A stretch of DNA of 64,000 nucleotides from Shewanella sp. KT0246 (GTDB lineage: Bacteria > Pseudomonadota > Gammaproteobacteria > Enterobacterales > Shewanellaceae), in assembly GCF_019654955.1 (NCBI RefSeq), contig NZ_BPEV01000022.1, positions 1 to 64,000 of the forward strand, read 5' to 3'. The notes beneath the pieces were generated by a model that was not told the DNA's origin, searched no databases, and saw only the letters and a program-made list of their open reading frames with translations. Position 1 is the first letter of the stretch; the number at the start of each line of letters is the position of its first letter. Positions 45,482-55,966 of the stretch are shown here, piece after piece. The position numbers and the translations under genes were made by a program.

Positions 45482-47866
45482 TTACTTTGGTTCACTCAGT
45501 ATTTTTTCAGTGGTAAAACGCTGAGGGTACAGTGTTTTATTGACCATCTTGGCCGCATTAACTAGCTCGGTGTAAGGTTGGTCTGTCACTGACACAAAGC
45601 CTACATTGTAATTCTCACCATCATAGGCCCGCCCTGTTAAAGGTGAATCAATATATTGAAACCAATGAGCGCCAACAAAGTAATCGTTCTCTATGACACT
45701 GTTCATAAAGTCTTGATACATGACTCCCCTATCCGCCTGAGACTCTGCAGGCACTAATCCAGGATGGATTAACCCTGAATCAAGCGAGCCATTGTGAAAT
45801 TCTCCAATGATGCTTGGGCGGTCTACTTCATCTAAGAATGTCCAAAAACCTTTATCAAGGCCTTCTTTATAGTAGTTGTAGCTCATCACATCAGCGTATT
45901 TCGCTGCAGCTGCGCGCAGTTCTGGTGTCATCCCCCAACTGGCAAACCTTGCGCCCATGTACAAATGTTCTGGCATATGCTGCTTTAAAGCCGTGCTGAC
46001 CGTTTTAAAGTATTGCTCCGCATATAAGCTCAGCAACATGGAGAGATCTGCGGTTACTGCATCGTTAATGTCTTTTACAACCAAGCCATTGGCCAATTCA
46101 TCCCATGTTACCGACAATCCCCAAGCAGTATTTAACAAGTCGATAGATGCGTACTTGTTTTGCAACGCGTTAACAAATGCCGCTTTGGTGGGGCTTTCTG
46201 TCGCAGAGCGGCCAAGCGTATTAATCACAATGCCGTATTGGCTTTGCAACGACGTCATCATTCCCCAGCTTTTTTCATTATCAATAAACACCCCTACACA
46301 CCAAGGGTTGTTATTGACCTCAAGTGCAATTTGCTTAACCGTTGCTTGGGTTCGCTGTTCAAATACTGGGTCGAACGGATCAGGTAGTGGGCTCCAATAA
46401 TCATTACCGCTACTGACGGTTTTAAAATCACCAATGATCCAGCCATTAGCAAAATACGGGAAGCGATTCATCTGATAATAGCCAGGATCAACCCAGTTAC
46501 CAAAAGAAGTAAAACCCCAACTTTGCATACGATTTATAGTGTTATCTTTCCATTTATCAAACACACTAACAGCGTCATCTAAACTAAATTTCCGCTGTAA
46601 ATTAGTTCGATAGAAACTGAAGGTTTCCCCCGCGGCTAACGGCCCAGTATGCACACTACGGCGGTAACCAAAGTTTTGTCCTAAAGCTGACTCATAGCTT
46701 GGTAACCAAGAAAACATCTTTGCCCGTAGGCTAGATTCAAGCTTACGACTCGGTAATGCTTGTTTATCGACCTGATTCAGCCCCAATGAATCTTCAGGGG
46801 TTAAATCAGTGGCTAATTTAATATTGATCAACATAGGATCGAAATCAAAGCCTGTGATGGTAGACGTATTGGCCATGCGAACATTAGCAATACCATTGGA
46901 AAAGAATAGGTAACCTTCAGGATCAACAAGTGTCCACTTGCCTTGATATTTATCCGTTCGGTAATAACCTGTAGCATCAAGTTTAGGCCCATTTAACCAG
47001 CCGTTATATTGACTGCGATCTGCAAGTTTAGGGGCTTTTGCAAGCTGTGCGATTTCGGCATTGCTACTCTGCTTAAGTTGCTCAAGCGAGTGCACCTTGC
47101 CATTAAACTCTTGTTTGGCATTTTGACCAAACTCATCAACTAAACCATTCAGATAGTCTGCATCGACCCCTTTGGGGCTAATCATACGGATATTGTCAAA
47201 AGTCAGGCTTTTATTTACTAATGAACCATCAATCTGAAAGTGAAGCGCTGTGATATTGGCTACATCTAAGTGCTTATTACCGCCTCGCCACTCCACTGGT
47301 TCAAAATAAGTAAGCCAGTATTTGGGATTAGAGCGAATGCCCGTCTCTTTAGCCAGTTCATCACCCTTTAGCACAATGTAGTAAGTCTGAATCGAATTGG
47401 CAGGAATGACAGTACTGCGCGATTGATGATGTTCAGTATCATAGGTTTTAACGTAAATAGGAGTCGAAGCCATTGACGCATTACTGATATCAACAGCGAT
47501 CGCTACGTCTTGATGACCGCTTAAATCCCATGCTGTATCGGGTTTAATAGCAATACTGGTTACATTGTTATGCTCAGAGTTAAAGTTAACTTCAAGCGCT
47601 TTACTGCTGACTCCTGCAACTAACGATACATCTGCGTGCTGGCTTGTAACTGAAGCTAAATCTTGTGCACTTTCAAAATCTAACAGCACCTTAATCAAAT
47701 TAACATTGCCAACGATTGCGGGTTCAATCTGAGTTATTACTGATTCATCCTCTACACTTGCTGTGGGTGTTTTAACCGCTTTATCACAAGCAGAAACTAG
47801 GCTTAAACAGCCTATTATTAGTGCACATGATAATTGGGGATTGCTTGATAAATGTGGGATATGCAT
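45482..47866 (-). CDS. GH50 beta-agarase lipoprotein (copy 3)
   Basis: A 794-residue GH50 enzyme with a lipoprotein signal (lipobox VSAC, Cys about 27), a CBM-like beta domain (about 60-240) and the catalytic barrel. Probable acid/base Glu531 lies in 'FIDNEKSWG' and nucleophile Glu689 in 'IIGEFHNGS'. An AGGAGG ribosome-binding site precedes the ATG. No ATTGTTAACAAT is visible in the 187 bp upstream, so it may be transcribed by read-through from the anhydrogalactose operon on the same strand. Three GH50 copies in one locus suggest divided chain-length preferences. Confidence 0.9.
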   Translation of the reverse strand: MHIPHLSSNPQLSCALIIGCLSLVSACDKAVKTPTASVEDESVITQIEPAIVGNVNLIKVLLDFESAQDLASVTSQHADVSLVAGVSSKALEVNFNSEHNNVTSIAIKPDTAWDLSGHQDVAIAVDISNASMASTPIYVKTYDTEHHQSRSTVIPANSIQTYYIVLKGDELAKETGIRSNPKYWLTYFEPVEWRGGNKHLDVANITALHFQIDGSLVNKSLTFDNIRMISPKGVDADYLNGLVDEFGQNAKQEFNGKVHSLEQLKQSSNAEIAQLAKAPKLADRSQYNGWLNGPKLDATGYYRTDKYQGKWTLVDPEGYLFFSNGIANVRMANTSTITGFDFDPMLINIKLATDLTPEDSLGLNQVDKQALPSRKLESSLRAKMFSWLPSYESALGQNFGYRRSVHTGPLAAGETFSFYRTNLQRKFSLDDAVSVFDKWKDNTINRMQSWGFTSFGNWVDPGYYQMNRFPYFANGWIIGDFKTVSSGNDYWSPLPDPFDPVFEQRTQATVKQIALEVNNNPWCVGVFIDNEKSWGMMTSLQSQYGIVINTLGRSATESPTKAAFVNALQNKYASIDLLNTAWGLSVTWDELANGLVVKDINDAVTADLSMLLSLYAEQYFKTVSTALKQHMPEHLYMGARFASWGMTPELRAAAAKYADVMSYNYYKEGLDKGFWTFLDEVDRPSIIGEFHNGSLDSGLIHPGLVPAESQADRGVMYQDFMNSVIENDYFVGAHWFQYIDSPLTGRAYDGENYNVGFVSVTDQPYTELVNAAKMVNKTLYPQRFTTEKILSEPK

Positions 47867-48003
47867 ATCGCCTCCTGCAATATAATCAGCAATACCGCTG
47901 CGCTGATGATGAAATGCTCATAGCTAAATACGTTGTAACGCTCGGTTAACACCCAGCAGGAATCGATACTAGGCTGTATCAACTAAGAGAAGAGTTGTTG
48001 GAT

Positions 48004-48031
48004 TGAAGCCTTGAAGAGAGCCCTCAAGGCT
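48004..48031 (-). terminator. hairpin after the anhydrogalactose operon
   Basis: The stem AGCCTTGA/TCAAGGCT lies 20-50 bp past the aldehyde dehydrogenase stop. There is no strong T-run on the minus strand, so read-through into GH50 copy 3 is possible. Confidence 0.5.
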
Positions 48032-48053
48032 TACCGTTTAAACAAACTGGCAG

Positions 48054-49505
48054 TTAATCAGCTTCGTTCATATAAACGGTTTTCTTTTCTACATATTGTT
48101 CAAGGCCGTATTTACCATCTTCACCGCCCATACCGCTCATCTTCCAGCCGTTGTGGAATCCTTGATGTTGCTCACCTAACCCACGGTTTACATACACCTC
48201 ACCGACTTCCATTTCAGCAATAGCCTGATGAATATAAGCTAATTTCTTAGTATATAAATAGGCCGACAAGCCATATTCACTGTCGTTAGTATAAGCGATT
48301 GCATCATCAATGCTGTGAATTTTGATGATAGGAAGTACTGGACCAAAGGTTTCCTCATGAACAAGAATGTTATTTTGCTCTACATCCACCAATACAGTTG
48401 GTTCGTACCAGTTGCCACCTTCAAAGCCTGCAACGGTAGCGACTTTACCACCAGTGGCTAAAACCGCCCCTTGTTCAAGGCTCTTTTTAACAATCGAGTG
48501 AATATTTTTGATTTCACTTTGATTCACTTTGGGCCCCATATCAGATGATGCATCCATCGGGTCACCCACTTTTAATGCTTTCACTTTCGGGATGAACTTT
48601 TCGATAAAGGCATCATATACATCAGCATGAACATACAAACGCTCGGCGCAGGTACATACTTGGCCACAGTTAGCAAAACGTGCCACCACAACATCATCAA
48701 CCGCTTTATCTAAATCAGCATCTTCCATGACGATAAATGGCGCTTTGCCACCAAGCTCTAGCATAACGGGTGTTAAGTGTTTGCCAGCCGCTTGATAGAT
48801 AATTTGCCCAGCTCGTGTACTACCTGTCATGGTAATCAGTTGCGTAACAGGGCTTTCACACAAATGCTGACCGACAACCGATCCACTGCCATTGATAATG
48901 TTTAGCACACCCGCTGGAATACCTGCATCATTGGCAATACGTCCAAGTTCCATTGTTGCTAAGGGTGTTTCTTGGGTCGGTTTAACCACAATTGAATTAC
49001 CAGTAATTAGCGCAGGACCAATTTTTCGACCCGCTAATGCTAATGGGAAATTCCACGCAGTAATCGCCACCACCACACCTTTCGGGACTTTATGGATGAA
49101 GATTTTTTCGTTTTCATGATCAGAAGGTAGAATATCGCCTTGTAGCGTCAACGCATTATCACAAGCGTATTCAACAAATGTCGCTGTTGCTTCCACTTCC
49201 ATGCGCGCCACATCAATCAATTTGCCTTGCTCTTTAACTAAAAGCGCTGCTAAGTCTTCAGCACTTTGGCGAATACCTAATGCAAATTGGCGTAAAATAT
49301 TGGCTCTTGCTCTTGGTGTTTTCTTGGCCCACTGCTTTTGTGCTTGCTGCGCAATTTCTAACGCATCTTGTGCATCATCCACACAGCCCTTTGGGATTTC
49401 ACCAACAAGCTCACCTGTACTAGGTGAAAAGACTGAGATAGTCCCCGTCGCCTTTGATGGTACATAGGCACCATTGATAAAATTAACTTTGTTTCTAATT
49501 TCCAT
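48054..49505 (-). CDS. 3,6-anhydro-L-galactose dehydrogenase (aldehyde dehydrogenase family)
   Basis: A 483-residue NAD(P)-dependent aldehyde dehydrogenase close in form to AldA-type enzymes: '[19 protein letters not shown]' (cofactor/substrate), '[11 protein letters not shown]', '[11 protein letters not shown]', catalytic Glu in '[12 protein letters not shown]' and catalytic Cys in '[14 protein letters not shown]'. The operon (cycloisomerase, zinc dehydrogenase, SDR) makes it the enzyme that oxidises 3,6-anhydro-L-galactose to the anhydrogalactonate. ATG 49505, after a GGGGAGA site and 4 bp from the SDR stop codon, is preferred over an upstream start at 49553 that would overlap the SDR gene. 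Confidence 0.87.
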   Translation of the reverse strand: MEIRNKVNFINGAYVPSKATGTISVFSPSTGELVGEIPKGCVDDAQDALEIAQQAQKQWAKKTPRARANILRQFALGIRQSAEDLAALLVKEQGKLIDVARMEVEATATFVEYACDNALTLQGDILPSDHENEKIFIHKVPKGVVVAITAWNFPLALAGRKIGPALITGNSIVVKPTQETPLATMELGRIANDAGIPAGVLNIINGSGSVVGQHLCESPVTQLITMTGSTRAGQIIYQAAGKHLTPVMLELGGKAPFIVMEDADLDKAVDDVVVARFANCGQVCTCAERLYVHADVYDAFIEKFIPKVKALKVGDPMDASSDMGPKVNQSEIKNIHSIVKKSLEQGAVLATGGKVATVAGFEGGNWYEPTVLVDVEQNNILVHEETFGPVLPIIKIHSIDDAIAYTNDSEYGLSAYLYTKKLAYIHQAIAEMEVGEVYVNRGLGEQHQGFHNGWKMSGMGGEDGKYGLEQYVEKKTVYMNEAD

Positions 49506-49509
49506 TGGA

Positions 49510-50286
49510 TTATCTCCCCATCCAACCGCCATCGACCAATAAAATACCGCCATTCATGTAATCTGATGCAGCGGATGCTAGAAATACTGTTGGGCCTTTA
49601 AAATCGTCAGGTGTACCCCAGCGACCTTGAGGAATACGCTCTAATATCGACTTTGATCGCACGGGATCGTCTCTTAACGCCTCGGTATTATCTGTCGCAA
49701 TATAACCTGGGGCAATAGCATTAACGTTAACGCCACTTCCTGCCCATTCGTTTGCTAATGCTTTAGCTAACTGGCCTATCGCGCCTTTACTTGCAGCGTA
49801 ACCTGGCACTGTTATGCCACCTTGGAAGGTTAATAACGACGCTGTGAAGATTATTTTACCTTCACCACGCGCAACCATTTCCTTACCAATTTCACGGCTT
49901 AAGATAAACTGAGAATTTAAGTTTATCTCCATGATTTTATCCCAGTATTCATCACTGTGCTGGACGGCTGGGTCACGTAAGATTGAACCCGCATTATTCA
50001 CTAAGATATCAATAGTGTCATGCTGCGCTTTGACGGTTTCAACAAATTGATACAGGCTTTTACGATCTGAAAAATCACATTGATAAGCATGAAATTGACG
50101 GCCTGTTGCTAGCACCGCTTTTTCTACATCAGAGCCACTGGCTGCTAATGACGCTGATACACCAATTATATCTGCGCCTGCTTCTGCAAGTGCCTCTGCC
50201 ATTGCTTTGCCAATACCACGACTGCAACCAGTAACTAAAGCCACTTTACCTGTTAAATCAAATTTATTAAGCACATTATTTAGCAT
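49510..50286 (-). CDS. SDR oxidoreductase, probable 2,5-diketo-3-deoxy-L-galactonate reductase
   Basis: A 258-residue short-chain dehydrogenase: NAD(P)-binding '[20 protein letters not shown]' (about 19-38), 'NNAGSI' (about 94-99), catalytic Ser in 'TASLLTF', YxxxK in 'YAASKGAIG' (about 158-166), and the C-terminal '[14 protein letters not shown]'. Many KduD/KDG-oxidoreductase-like SDRs share this form. In the anhydrogalactose route the step after the zinc dehydrogenase is a reduction to 2-keto-3-deoxy-D-gluconate, which this gene would supply. It is separated by 10 bp from the zinc dehydrogenase gene. Confidence 0.85.
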   Translation of the reverse strand: MLNNVLNKFDLTGKVALVTGCSRGIGKAMAEALAEAGADIIGVSASLAASGSDVEKAVLATGRQFHAYQCDFSDRKSLYQFVETVKAQHDTIDILVNNAGSILRDPAVQHSDEYWDKIMEINLNSQFILSREIGKEMVARGEGKIIFTASLLTFQGGITVPGYAASKGAIGQLAKALANEWAGSGVNVNAIAPGYIATDNTEALRDDPVRSKSILERIPQGRWGTPDDFKGPTVFLASAASDYMNGGILLVDGGWMGR

Positions 50287-50296
50287 TGCGTTTCCC

Positions 50297-51319
50297 TTAC
50301 TCTACTGCACAAGACACGAGCGCTTTCATGCCTGTTGGGTTGTTATCCATACTTTCGAAAGCATTGCTGATATTGTTCAAGTCACTCACTGAAGTAATAA
50401 ACGGGGCAAGATCAACTTTACCCGAGGCAACAAGTTCAATCGCCATATCAAAATCTGCATGCTCGTAAACTCGGGCACCTAACAGCTCAAGCTCTTTCCA
50501 AAAGAACTGAAACAAATCTACTTGTGGTTTTTGTGCATGAATGGCCACCATACAAATTCGGCCACGAACGGCTGCAACATCAACCATCGCATCCACTGCG
50601 GGTTGAACACCTGATACTTCAAAAACGACATCAGCGCCTTTACCGTTTGTCCAATTTTGTACATATTCGCCAAGGTCTTGGTCAATAGGATTGACCGTTG
50701 GGATATCAAATTTATTTGAAAACTCACGGCGACTTTCATTTGGCTCAGAAATAATCACTTCAGCGCCAACCGATTTAGCCACCAAAGCCACTAATTGCCC
50801 AATTGGCCCGCCTCCAATAACCACGGCCTTTTCACCTGCAGATAAGCGTGAACGTGATACGTCATGACACGCTACAGATAAAGGCTCAATTAACGCACCT
50901 TGTTGTAAGCTCACGTTTTCTGGCAACTTATGTAATGTACGCGATTTAACCGTCCAAGAGTTTTGAAATGCACCCGGTGTGTCAATACCCATAAATTTAA
51001 GGTTTTGACAAACATGTGAATGACCAGCATCACATGCAGGACATTCACCGCACCAGTCAAGTGGCCTAACTACAACGCGTTCACCAACGCTGTAGCCGCT
51101 GACATTCTTACCTAACTCAGCAATCGTACCTGAAATTTCATGACCAATGGTATGCGGTGGATTGACTCGAGTGTCCATTACACCGTGGTAGATATGCATA
51201 TCTGTGCCACAAATCCCCACGTAGCCTACATTTAATCGAACTTCATCATCTGCTGGCGCAATTGCTTGAGCTTCGACGACTCTGAAAGATTTATTACCTA
51301 TATATTGAGCAGCTTGCAT
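50297..51319 (-). CDS. zinc-dependent dehydrogenase, probable 2-keto-3-deoxy-L-galactonate 5-dehydrogenase
   Basis: A 340-residue MDR-type alcohol dehydrogenase. Catalytic zinc ligands are seen in 'GICGTDMHIYHG' (Cys about 37) and 'GHEISGTI' (His about 59); structural zinc Cys residues are in 'CGECPACDAGHSHVC' (about 90-104); the Rossmann motif is 'VVIGGGPIGQLVA' (about 164-176). Context places it second in the anhydrogalactose pathway after the cycloisomerase, oxidising 2-keto-3-deoxy-L-galactonate at C5. It is 10 bp from each neighbour gene, so clearly in one operon. Confidence 0.87.
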   Translation of the reverse strand: MQAAQYIGNKSFRVVEAQAIAPADDEVRLNVGYVGICGTDMHIYHGVMDTRVNPPHTIGHEISGTIAELGKNVSGYSVGERVVVRPLDWCGECPACDAGHSHVCQNLKFMGIDTPGAFQNSWTVKSRTLHKLPENVSLQQGALIEPLSVACHDVSRSRLSAGEKAVVIGGGPIGQLVALVAKSVGAEVIISEPNESRREFSNKFDIPTVNPIDQDLGEYVQNWTNGKGADVVFEVSGVQPAVDAMVDVAAVRGRICMVAIHAQKPQVDLFQFFWKELELLGARVYEHADFDMAIELVASGKVDLAPFITSVSDLNNISNAFESMDNNPTGMKALVSCAVE

Positions 51320-51329
51320 AATGTTGACC

Positions 51330-52439
51330 TTATGAACTCATTTTTAAATGAGGAGTTAATAATGCATCATCAAAAACGACACCCGTACCTGGAATATCAG
51401 GTGCGACAGCTTTGCCATTGACGATTTTAAGAGGGTTAGTGGTGTATTGATCTATCGGGAATGAGTGCACTTCTAGAAAGCCTGCATTAGGCTGTGATGC
51501 CAAAAGCGACACATGTAACTCATGCATTCCATGGCTACATACAGGTAAGTTATTTGCGTAAGCTAATTGGGCAACTTGCAGCCAACCGGTTATACCACCA
51601 ATGTTAGACGCATCGGGTTGTAAAAAACCTAATTTTGATTGAGCAATAGCATAGGTAAACTCATGAATAGTATGTAAGTTTTCGCCCATTGCTAGTGGAA
51701 TATTAGTCGCATCGGCTATTTTGCCATAACCAAGATAATCATCTGGAATGGTCGGCTCTTCAAACCATTTAATATCGCAATGTTCAATAGCACGTGAAAA
51801 ACGAATCGCTTGTTCTTGAGTAAGAGAATAATTAGCATCCACCATAAAAGTGGCATCTGGACCAATAAGGTTTCTTACTGCTTCTACACGACGAACATCT
51901 TCTTTGTAATCAGATTTACCCACTTTAATTTTAACCGCTTCAAAGCCACGATCTAAATAACCCTGAATATTCGCTAATAACTTTTGTTCGCTAAAATTTA
52001 AGTCGATGCCACCAGCATAACAGTCAACATGCTGATTAACACCGCCAGCCACTTGCCATAAAGGTTGGTTAATGCGTTTGCATTTAATATCCCATAAGGC
52101 AATATCAACCGCCGAAATAGCAAAGCTTAATAAGCCACCACGGCCGACATAATGAAAATGCCACTGTAGCTGATCCCAAATGCGATATATCTCGGTACTA
52201 TTTTGCCCTAAAAGCAGTGGTTTCATTTCATCATTTAATAATGAATAAATAGCCCTTCCGCCTTTACCACCAGTATAGGTATAACCAACGCCTTCACAGC
52301 CATCAGCAGTGCGTATGCGCATTAAAATTAATTCAAAATGAGTATGATCGCCATGCTTAGCATCAGACAATACTTCAGCTAATGGCACTTGATAATATTC
52401 AACATCTATCGCTTCAATTCTTGTCACTTCGTTGGTCAT
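51330..52439 (-). CDS. 3,6-anhydro-L-galactonate cycloisomerase (enolase superfamily)
   Basis: A 369-residue mandelate-racemase/muconate-lactonising type enzyme. The barrel carries '[11 protein letters not shown]' (KxK base, about 166-170), metal ligands Asp in 'FMVDANYSL' (about 197), Glu in 'WFEEPTIP' and Glu in 'LAMGENLHT', and the His of 'CSHGMHELH'. Its operon with a sugar aldehyde dehydrogenase and KDG-type dehydrogenases fits the cycloisomerase that opens anhydrogalactonate to 2-keto-3-deoxy-L-galactonate. It is the first gene of a four-gene operon, with an operator palindrome in front. Confidence 0.87.
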   Translation of the reverse strand: MTNEVTRIEAIDVEYYQVPLAEVLSDAKHGDHTHFELILMRIRTADGCEGVGYTYTGGKGGRAIYSLLNDEMKPLLLGQNSTEIYRIWDQLQWHFHYVGRGGLLSFAISAVDIALWDIKCKRINQPLWQVAGGVNQHVDCYAGGIDLNFSEQKLLANIQGYLDRGFEAVKIKVGKSDYKEDVRRVEAVRNLIGPDATFMVDANYSLTQEQAIRFSRAIEHCDIKWFEEPTIPDDYLGYGKIADATNIPLAMGENLHTIHEFTYAIAQSKLGFLQPDASNIGGITGWLQVAQLAYANNLPVCSHGMHELHVSLLASQPNAGFLEVHSFPIDQYTTNPLKIVNGKAVAPDIPGTGVVFDDALLTPHLKMSS

Positions 52440-52474
52440 AAATAGACTCGCACCCAGATAATATTTTACGATTT

Positions 52475-52486
52475 ATTGTTAACAAT
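52475..52486. promoter_or_regulatory. ATTGTTAACAAT operator before anhydrogalactose operon
   Basis: An exact palindrome 35 bp upstream of the cycloisomerase start codon and 187 bp upstream of the divergent VCBS/ASPIC gene. A looser match (AATGTTAACAAA, 10 of 12) lies at 52643-52654 just before that gene. Confidence 0.78.
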
Positions 52487-52673
52487 CTACACTTTTGTAT
52501 TTTTAATGTAAAGCATAAGTTAATTTTAAACCTTGAAATATTTGAGTCTGCTTAACCCCATAATTCAAACAACAATCTCAGTTCACTAAGGCTGGACTTT
52601 GAATCAAATGAAAACATATTTACAATTTACCACCCTTTGTTTAATGTTAACAAAAAAACTAACAGAGCTTTTT

Positions 52674-54683
52674 ATGAAAATGACGCCATGCACAACAGCC
52701 TCACTTACAATATCAGTAGGACTCACCGTTATCGCTAGTGCCACCTTCTGCTTGCCTAGTTTCGCCGCACAACAACCATCGATGCTGTTCGAAAACATAA
52801 CCAAAGAAAGTGGGTTAACCTCTTATCCAGCATGGAAATATGGTGGGCCATCCACCGTAGATATTAATCGAGATGGCCACTATGACTTATTATTAACCAA
52901 TCATGATAAGTGGCCTGTTCAATTGTTTTATGGCAATGAAAACGGCACTTTTAACAATGGGCCAAACCTGATGGGTCAAGCAGATGTACATGGTATATCT
53001 GCAGCGGATTATGACAATGATGGTCAAGTTGACGCCATCATCACCTTAGGTGGTGGTAATGGCTCCCAACCTAAACCACCAAGATTATTCAAACAAAATG
53101 ATGGCAAGTTTGTGGATGTGACTGAAGCCAGTGGTTTAGCAAAAATGGGCGCCCGTGGACGCTCAGCCCGTTGGTTAGATGTCGATAATGATGGTGACTT
53201 AGATTTAATTCAGATTAATGCTGAGAAAATGATTTCAGAAGAAGTACCACGTAACTTATTGTTCATTAATCAAGGTGACGGCAGCTTTGTCTATACACCG
53301 AGTCCATTGTTTGAAGATATCGATGCTGAAAAAATAGTAGTGACCGAACTCAATAATGATAAATTTCCTGATTTAATCACCTTTAATGCCTATTCACCTT
53401 TGCAAATATGGTTGGGGCAAGCAAATGGTCAATATCGAAATGCCAGCACCGAGTACTTACCTGAGCACCTACAACAATCACACTTTGTCACCGCAGTAGC
53501 TCAAACTGATATTGATAATGACGGCGATATTGATCTTTATTTAGCAAGAGGTAAATCCTTATACCAAATAGCTAATAATGCGCTGCAATTTAATCCTGAT
53601 TCAGGGCAACTTGATATTCGTGATGAAGGCAACAAAAGCCATGATGGCATCAGCTTTACCAGTGACGGTCCAATCACATTGGAAGACTTTTACCATTTTC
53701 CTCGCGGGGCAAAATTGAACAAACTGCCCGTCTTTATTGGCCAACATCAAGCCCGTATTGATCCTCCTAACAAACCTATCGTTATCACACCTGAACTAGC
53801 AGGAAAAACATCAACCAAAGAACAGAATAACCAAACACAATCAGGTTGGTACATAAGTTACCAAGGCCTTTCTGCACAAACAGAAACCAAAGGTCAGCAT
53901 CAATGGCGTCTTGATTGGCTGCTTAAAGATAATTTAGCCTGGGACATTCGCGCATCGATAAAAGGTGTCAAGGCGATTCAGCCCGATTGGCAGCCACAAG
54001 AATTAGGAGTAGACGACATATTACTTGTTAATGATAATGGCCGCTTTGTAGACGCATCTTCAAGGCTTCCTCCTCAATCTAAGCATAACAATTGGGGAGT
54101 GATCAGCGCAGACTTTGACAATAATAGCTATTCAGACTTTTTTGTTTACCGATTTGGTGAACTTAATAAACGAGTTGAAGATGTATTACTGCTAAATCAT
54201 CAAGGTCAATTTATTCAGGTTAAAGGCCATGGCGCTACGGCATTAGGTTCTCAAGCCCATGGCGATATGGGTGCGACGTTCGATATTGATAAAGACGGTT
54301 TTGTAGACATCATCAGTGGCGATGAGGACGGCCACTGGCAGGTATTTAATAATCGAGGAACTGATGCGCAAGCTGTCATTAATAAAGCTAATTTTATTAA
54401 TGTAAATGTAGGTTACAGCGATTCTGGTATTGACCCAGTAGGGGCGAAAGTAGTGATTGAATACTATCAAAAAAACGCCACTCAAGCGAAAGGAAAAATA
54501 GCCAAACAAGTATTTATTGTGGGCTCTATTAGCGCGGCTCACTCTCAAAGTTTGATGAACATAGCACACTTTGGTTTGGGTGAAGTAAATCAGGTAAAAA
54601 CAATAACCGTGACGTGGCGGGATAGCAGCCAGTTACAACAACATGGCGTTGCTGCAGGTCAATGGATTAATGTAGGAAATTAA
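52674..54683 (+). CDS. exported VCBS/FG-GAP repeat protein with ASPIC/UnbV domain (CRTAC1-like)
   Basis: About 669 residues with a signal peptide (ending SFA-AQQ). It contains several FG-GAP/VCBS calcium-binding repeats of the form D-x-N-x-D-G-x-x-D ('VDINRDGHYDLLLTNH', 'YDNDGQVDAIITL', 'VDNDGDLDLIQIN', 'IDNDGDIDLYLARG', 'IDKDGFVDIISGD'), so a beta-propeller, and a C-terminal ASPIC/UnbV domain ('GAKVVIEYYQ', 'TVTWRDSSQLQQ'). Such proteins are secreted or surface proteins without known enzymatic action; a role in binding or sensing agar is inference. In-frame starts at 52599 and 52608 are possible but would bury the signal peptide. Confidence 0.8.
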   Translation: MKMTPCTTASLTISVGLTVIASATFCLPSFAAQQPSMLFENITKESGLTSYPAWKYGGPSTVDINRDGHYDLLLTNHDKWPVQLFYGNENGTFNNGPNLMGQADVHGISAADYDNDGQVDAIITLGGGNGSQPKPPRLFKQNDGKFVDVTEASGLAKMGARGRSARWLDVDNDGDLDLIQINAEKMISEEVPRNLLFINQGDGSFVYTPSPLFEDIDAEKIVVTELNNDKFPDLITFNAYSPLQIWLGQANGQYRNASTEYLPEHLQQSHFVTAVAQTDIDNDGDIDLYLARGKSLYQIANNALQFNPDSGQLDIRDEGNKSHDGISFTSDGPITLEDFYHFPRGAKLNKLPVFIGQHQARIDPPNKPIVITPELAGKTSTKEQNNQTQSGWYISYQGLSAQTETKGQHQWRLDWLLKDNLAWDIRASIKGVKAIQPDWQPQELGVDDILLVNDNGRFVDASSRLPPQSKHNNWGVISADFDNNSYSDFFVYRFGELNKRVEDVLLLNHQGQFIQVKGHGATALGSQAHGDMGATFDIDKDGFVDIISGDEDGHWQVFNNRGTDAQAVINKANFINVNVGYSDSGIDPVGAKVVIEYYQKNATQAKGKIAKQVFIVGSISAAHSQSLMNIAHFGLGEVNQVKTITVTWRDSSQLQQHGVAAGQWINVGN

Positions 54684-54713
54684 TCGGTTAAACTTACTGA
54701 AACATTAGCAAAC

Positions 54714-54750
54714 AAATAACCCGATAACTCAATGGTTATCGGGTTATTTT
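54714..54750. terminator. bidirectional terminator
   Basis: A 15-bp perfect stem (AATAACCCGATAAC and complement) lies between the converging VCBS gene and galK, with a T-run on the plus strand and an A/T-rich flank on the other side. Confidence 0.85.
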
Positions 54751-54792
54751 ATGAATAACTAGCTAATCATAAACCACAGCTAATACAAAATA

Positions 54793-55944
54793 CTAAAGCT
54801 GTTGAGCCCCTTGCTCTGCAGTACAGATAAATATCGATGCCGTTAAATGACTGCGTTTTGTGTATTGTGCATTAACCGCTTCGACCACTTGTTCAATCAT
54901 GTTTTCTGGCAATATTGAAACCACGCAGCCACCGAAGCCACCGCCAGTCATTCTAACGCCACCTAATTCACCTACTGCTGTTTTCATAATGTCTAGCAGC
55001 GCATCCACTTCAGGCGCTGTAATTTCAAAGTCATCGCGCATTGATGCGTGGGACTCTGCCATTAAACGCTGTAGTACAGGCATGTTGTTTTGACGAAGGG
55101 CTTCTGCTGCATCTAAAGTGCGTTGATTTTCAGTAATAATATGTCGTGCACGTTTAGCGGTTATAGGGTCAAGACCTGGCTTACGTTGCTCAAACTGACT
55201 AATACTGACATCACGTAACGCTTTTACCCCAAAAAATGCGGCAGCCTGTTCGCATTGTTCTCGTCGAGTATTGTATTCGCTGTCAACTAAGCCTCGTTTT
55301 TTGTTGGAGTTAACAATTAAAATTCGCCAATTATCAGGGATCAATACCGGCGCAGTTTCTAATGTTCGGCAGTCAATAAGCAAAGCATGATCTTTTTTCG
55401 CTTGCGCTGAAATCAACTGATCCATAATGCCGCAATTACAACCCACAAACTGATTTTCAGCTTGCTGGGCATTTAAAGCAATATCTTGCGCTGTTAACGG
55501 TAAATCAAATAACGACTTAAATGTTAACCCAACAACCACCTCTAATGCAGCAGATGAACTTAAACCTGCCCCTTGTGGCACATTACCACTCACCACAATA
55601 TCTGCACCGTTAAAGGTTAAGCCTCTTAAGCGCAAATGCTTCACCACACCGCGAATATAATTAGCCCAGGTTTGTGGTGATTTGCTAATATCGTCATCAA
55701 TTAAAAATTCATCTTCAGCATTATCATAATCAACCGATATCACTCGTACGCGATTATCTTCACGGGGGCTAGCAGCTACAACAGTGGCAAAATTAATTGC
55801 ACTAGGTAAAACAAAGCCATCGTTATAGTCAGTATGCTCACCAATCAAGTTCACTCTTCCTGGTGCTTGGAAAACATGATTAGCTTGATAACCAAACGCA
55901 TGTGAGAAGCTATCTTTTACACTCTTTATTAATTCTTTACTCAT
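54793..55944 (-). CDS. galK: galactokinase
   Basis: A 383-residue GHMP kinase. It has the galactokinase signature '[19 protein letters not shown]' (about 28-46), the ATP-binding '[17 protein letters not shown]' (about 118-134), 'CGIMDQLIS' with the catalytic Asp, and '[14 protein letters not shown]' near the C-terminus. It phosphorylates D-galactose released by agar breakdown or by demethylation of 6-O-methylgalactose. It is 22 bp downstream of galT in the same operon. No galE or galM is present in the window. Confidence 0.95.
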   Translation of the reverse strand: MSKELIKSVKDSFSHAFGYQANHVFQAPGRVNLIGEHTDYNDGFVLPSAINFATVVAASPREDNRVRVISVDYDNAEDEFLIDDDISKSPQTWANYIRGVVKHLRLRGLTFNGADIVVSGNVPQGAGLSSSAALEVVVGLTFKSLFDLPLTAQDIALNAQQAENQFVGCNCGIMDQLISAQAKKDHALLIDCRTLETAPVLIPDNWRILIVNSNKKRGLVDSEYNTRREQCEQAAAFFGVKALRDVSISQFEQRKPGLDPITAKRARHIITENQRTLDAAEALRQNNMPVLQRLMAESHASMRDDFEITAPEVDALLDIMKTAVGELGGVRMTGGGFGGCVVSILPENMIEQVVEAVNAQYTKRSHLTASIFICTAEQGAQQL

Positions 55945-55966
55945 GATTAACCTATAAAAATATCAA

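Noticed and set aside
48054..49553. Longer start for the aldehyde dehydrogenase at 49553
   Set aside because: It would overlap the SDR gene by over 40 bp and add 16 residues unlike the family; ATG 49505 has a strong ribosome-binding site.
52643..52654. AATGTTAACAAA before the VCBS gene as an operator
   Set aside because: Two mismatches break the symmetry. It may be chance in AT-rich DNA; the exact copy at 52475 can serve both divergent genes.
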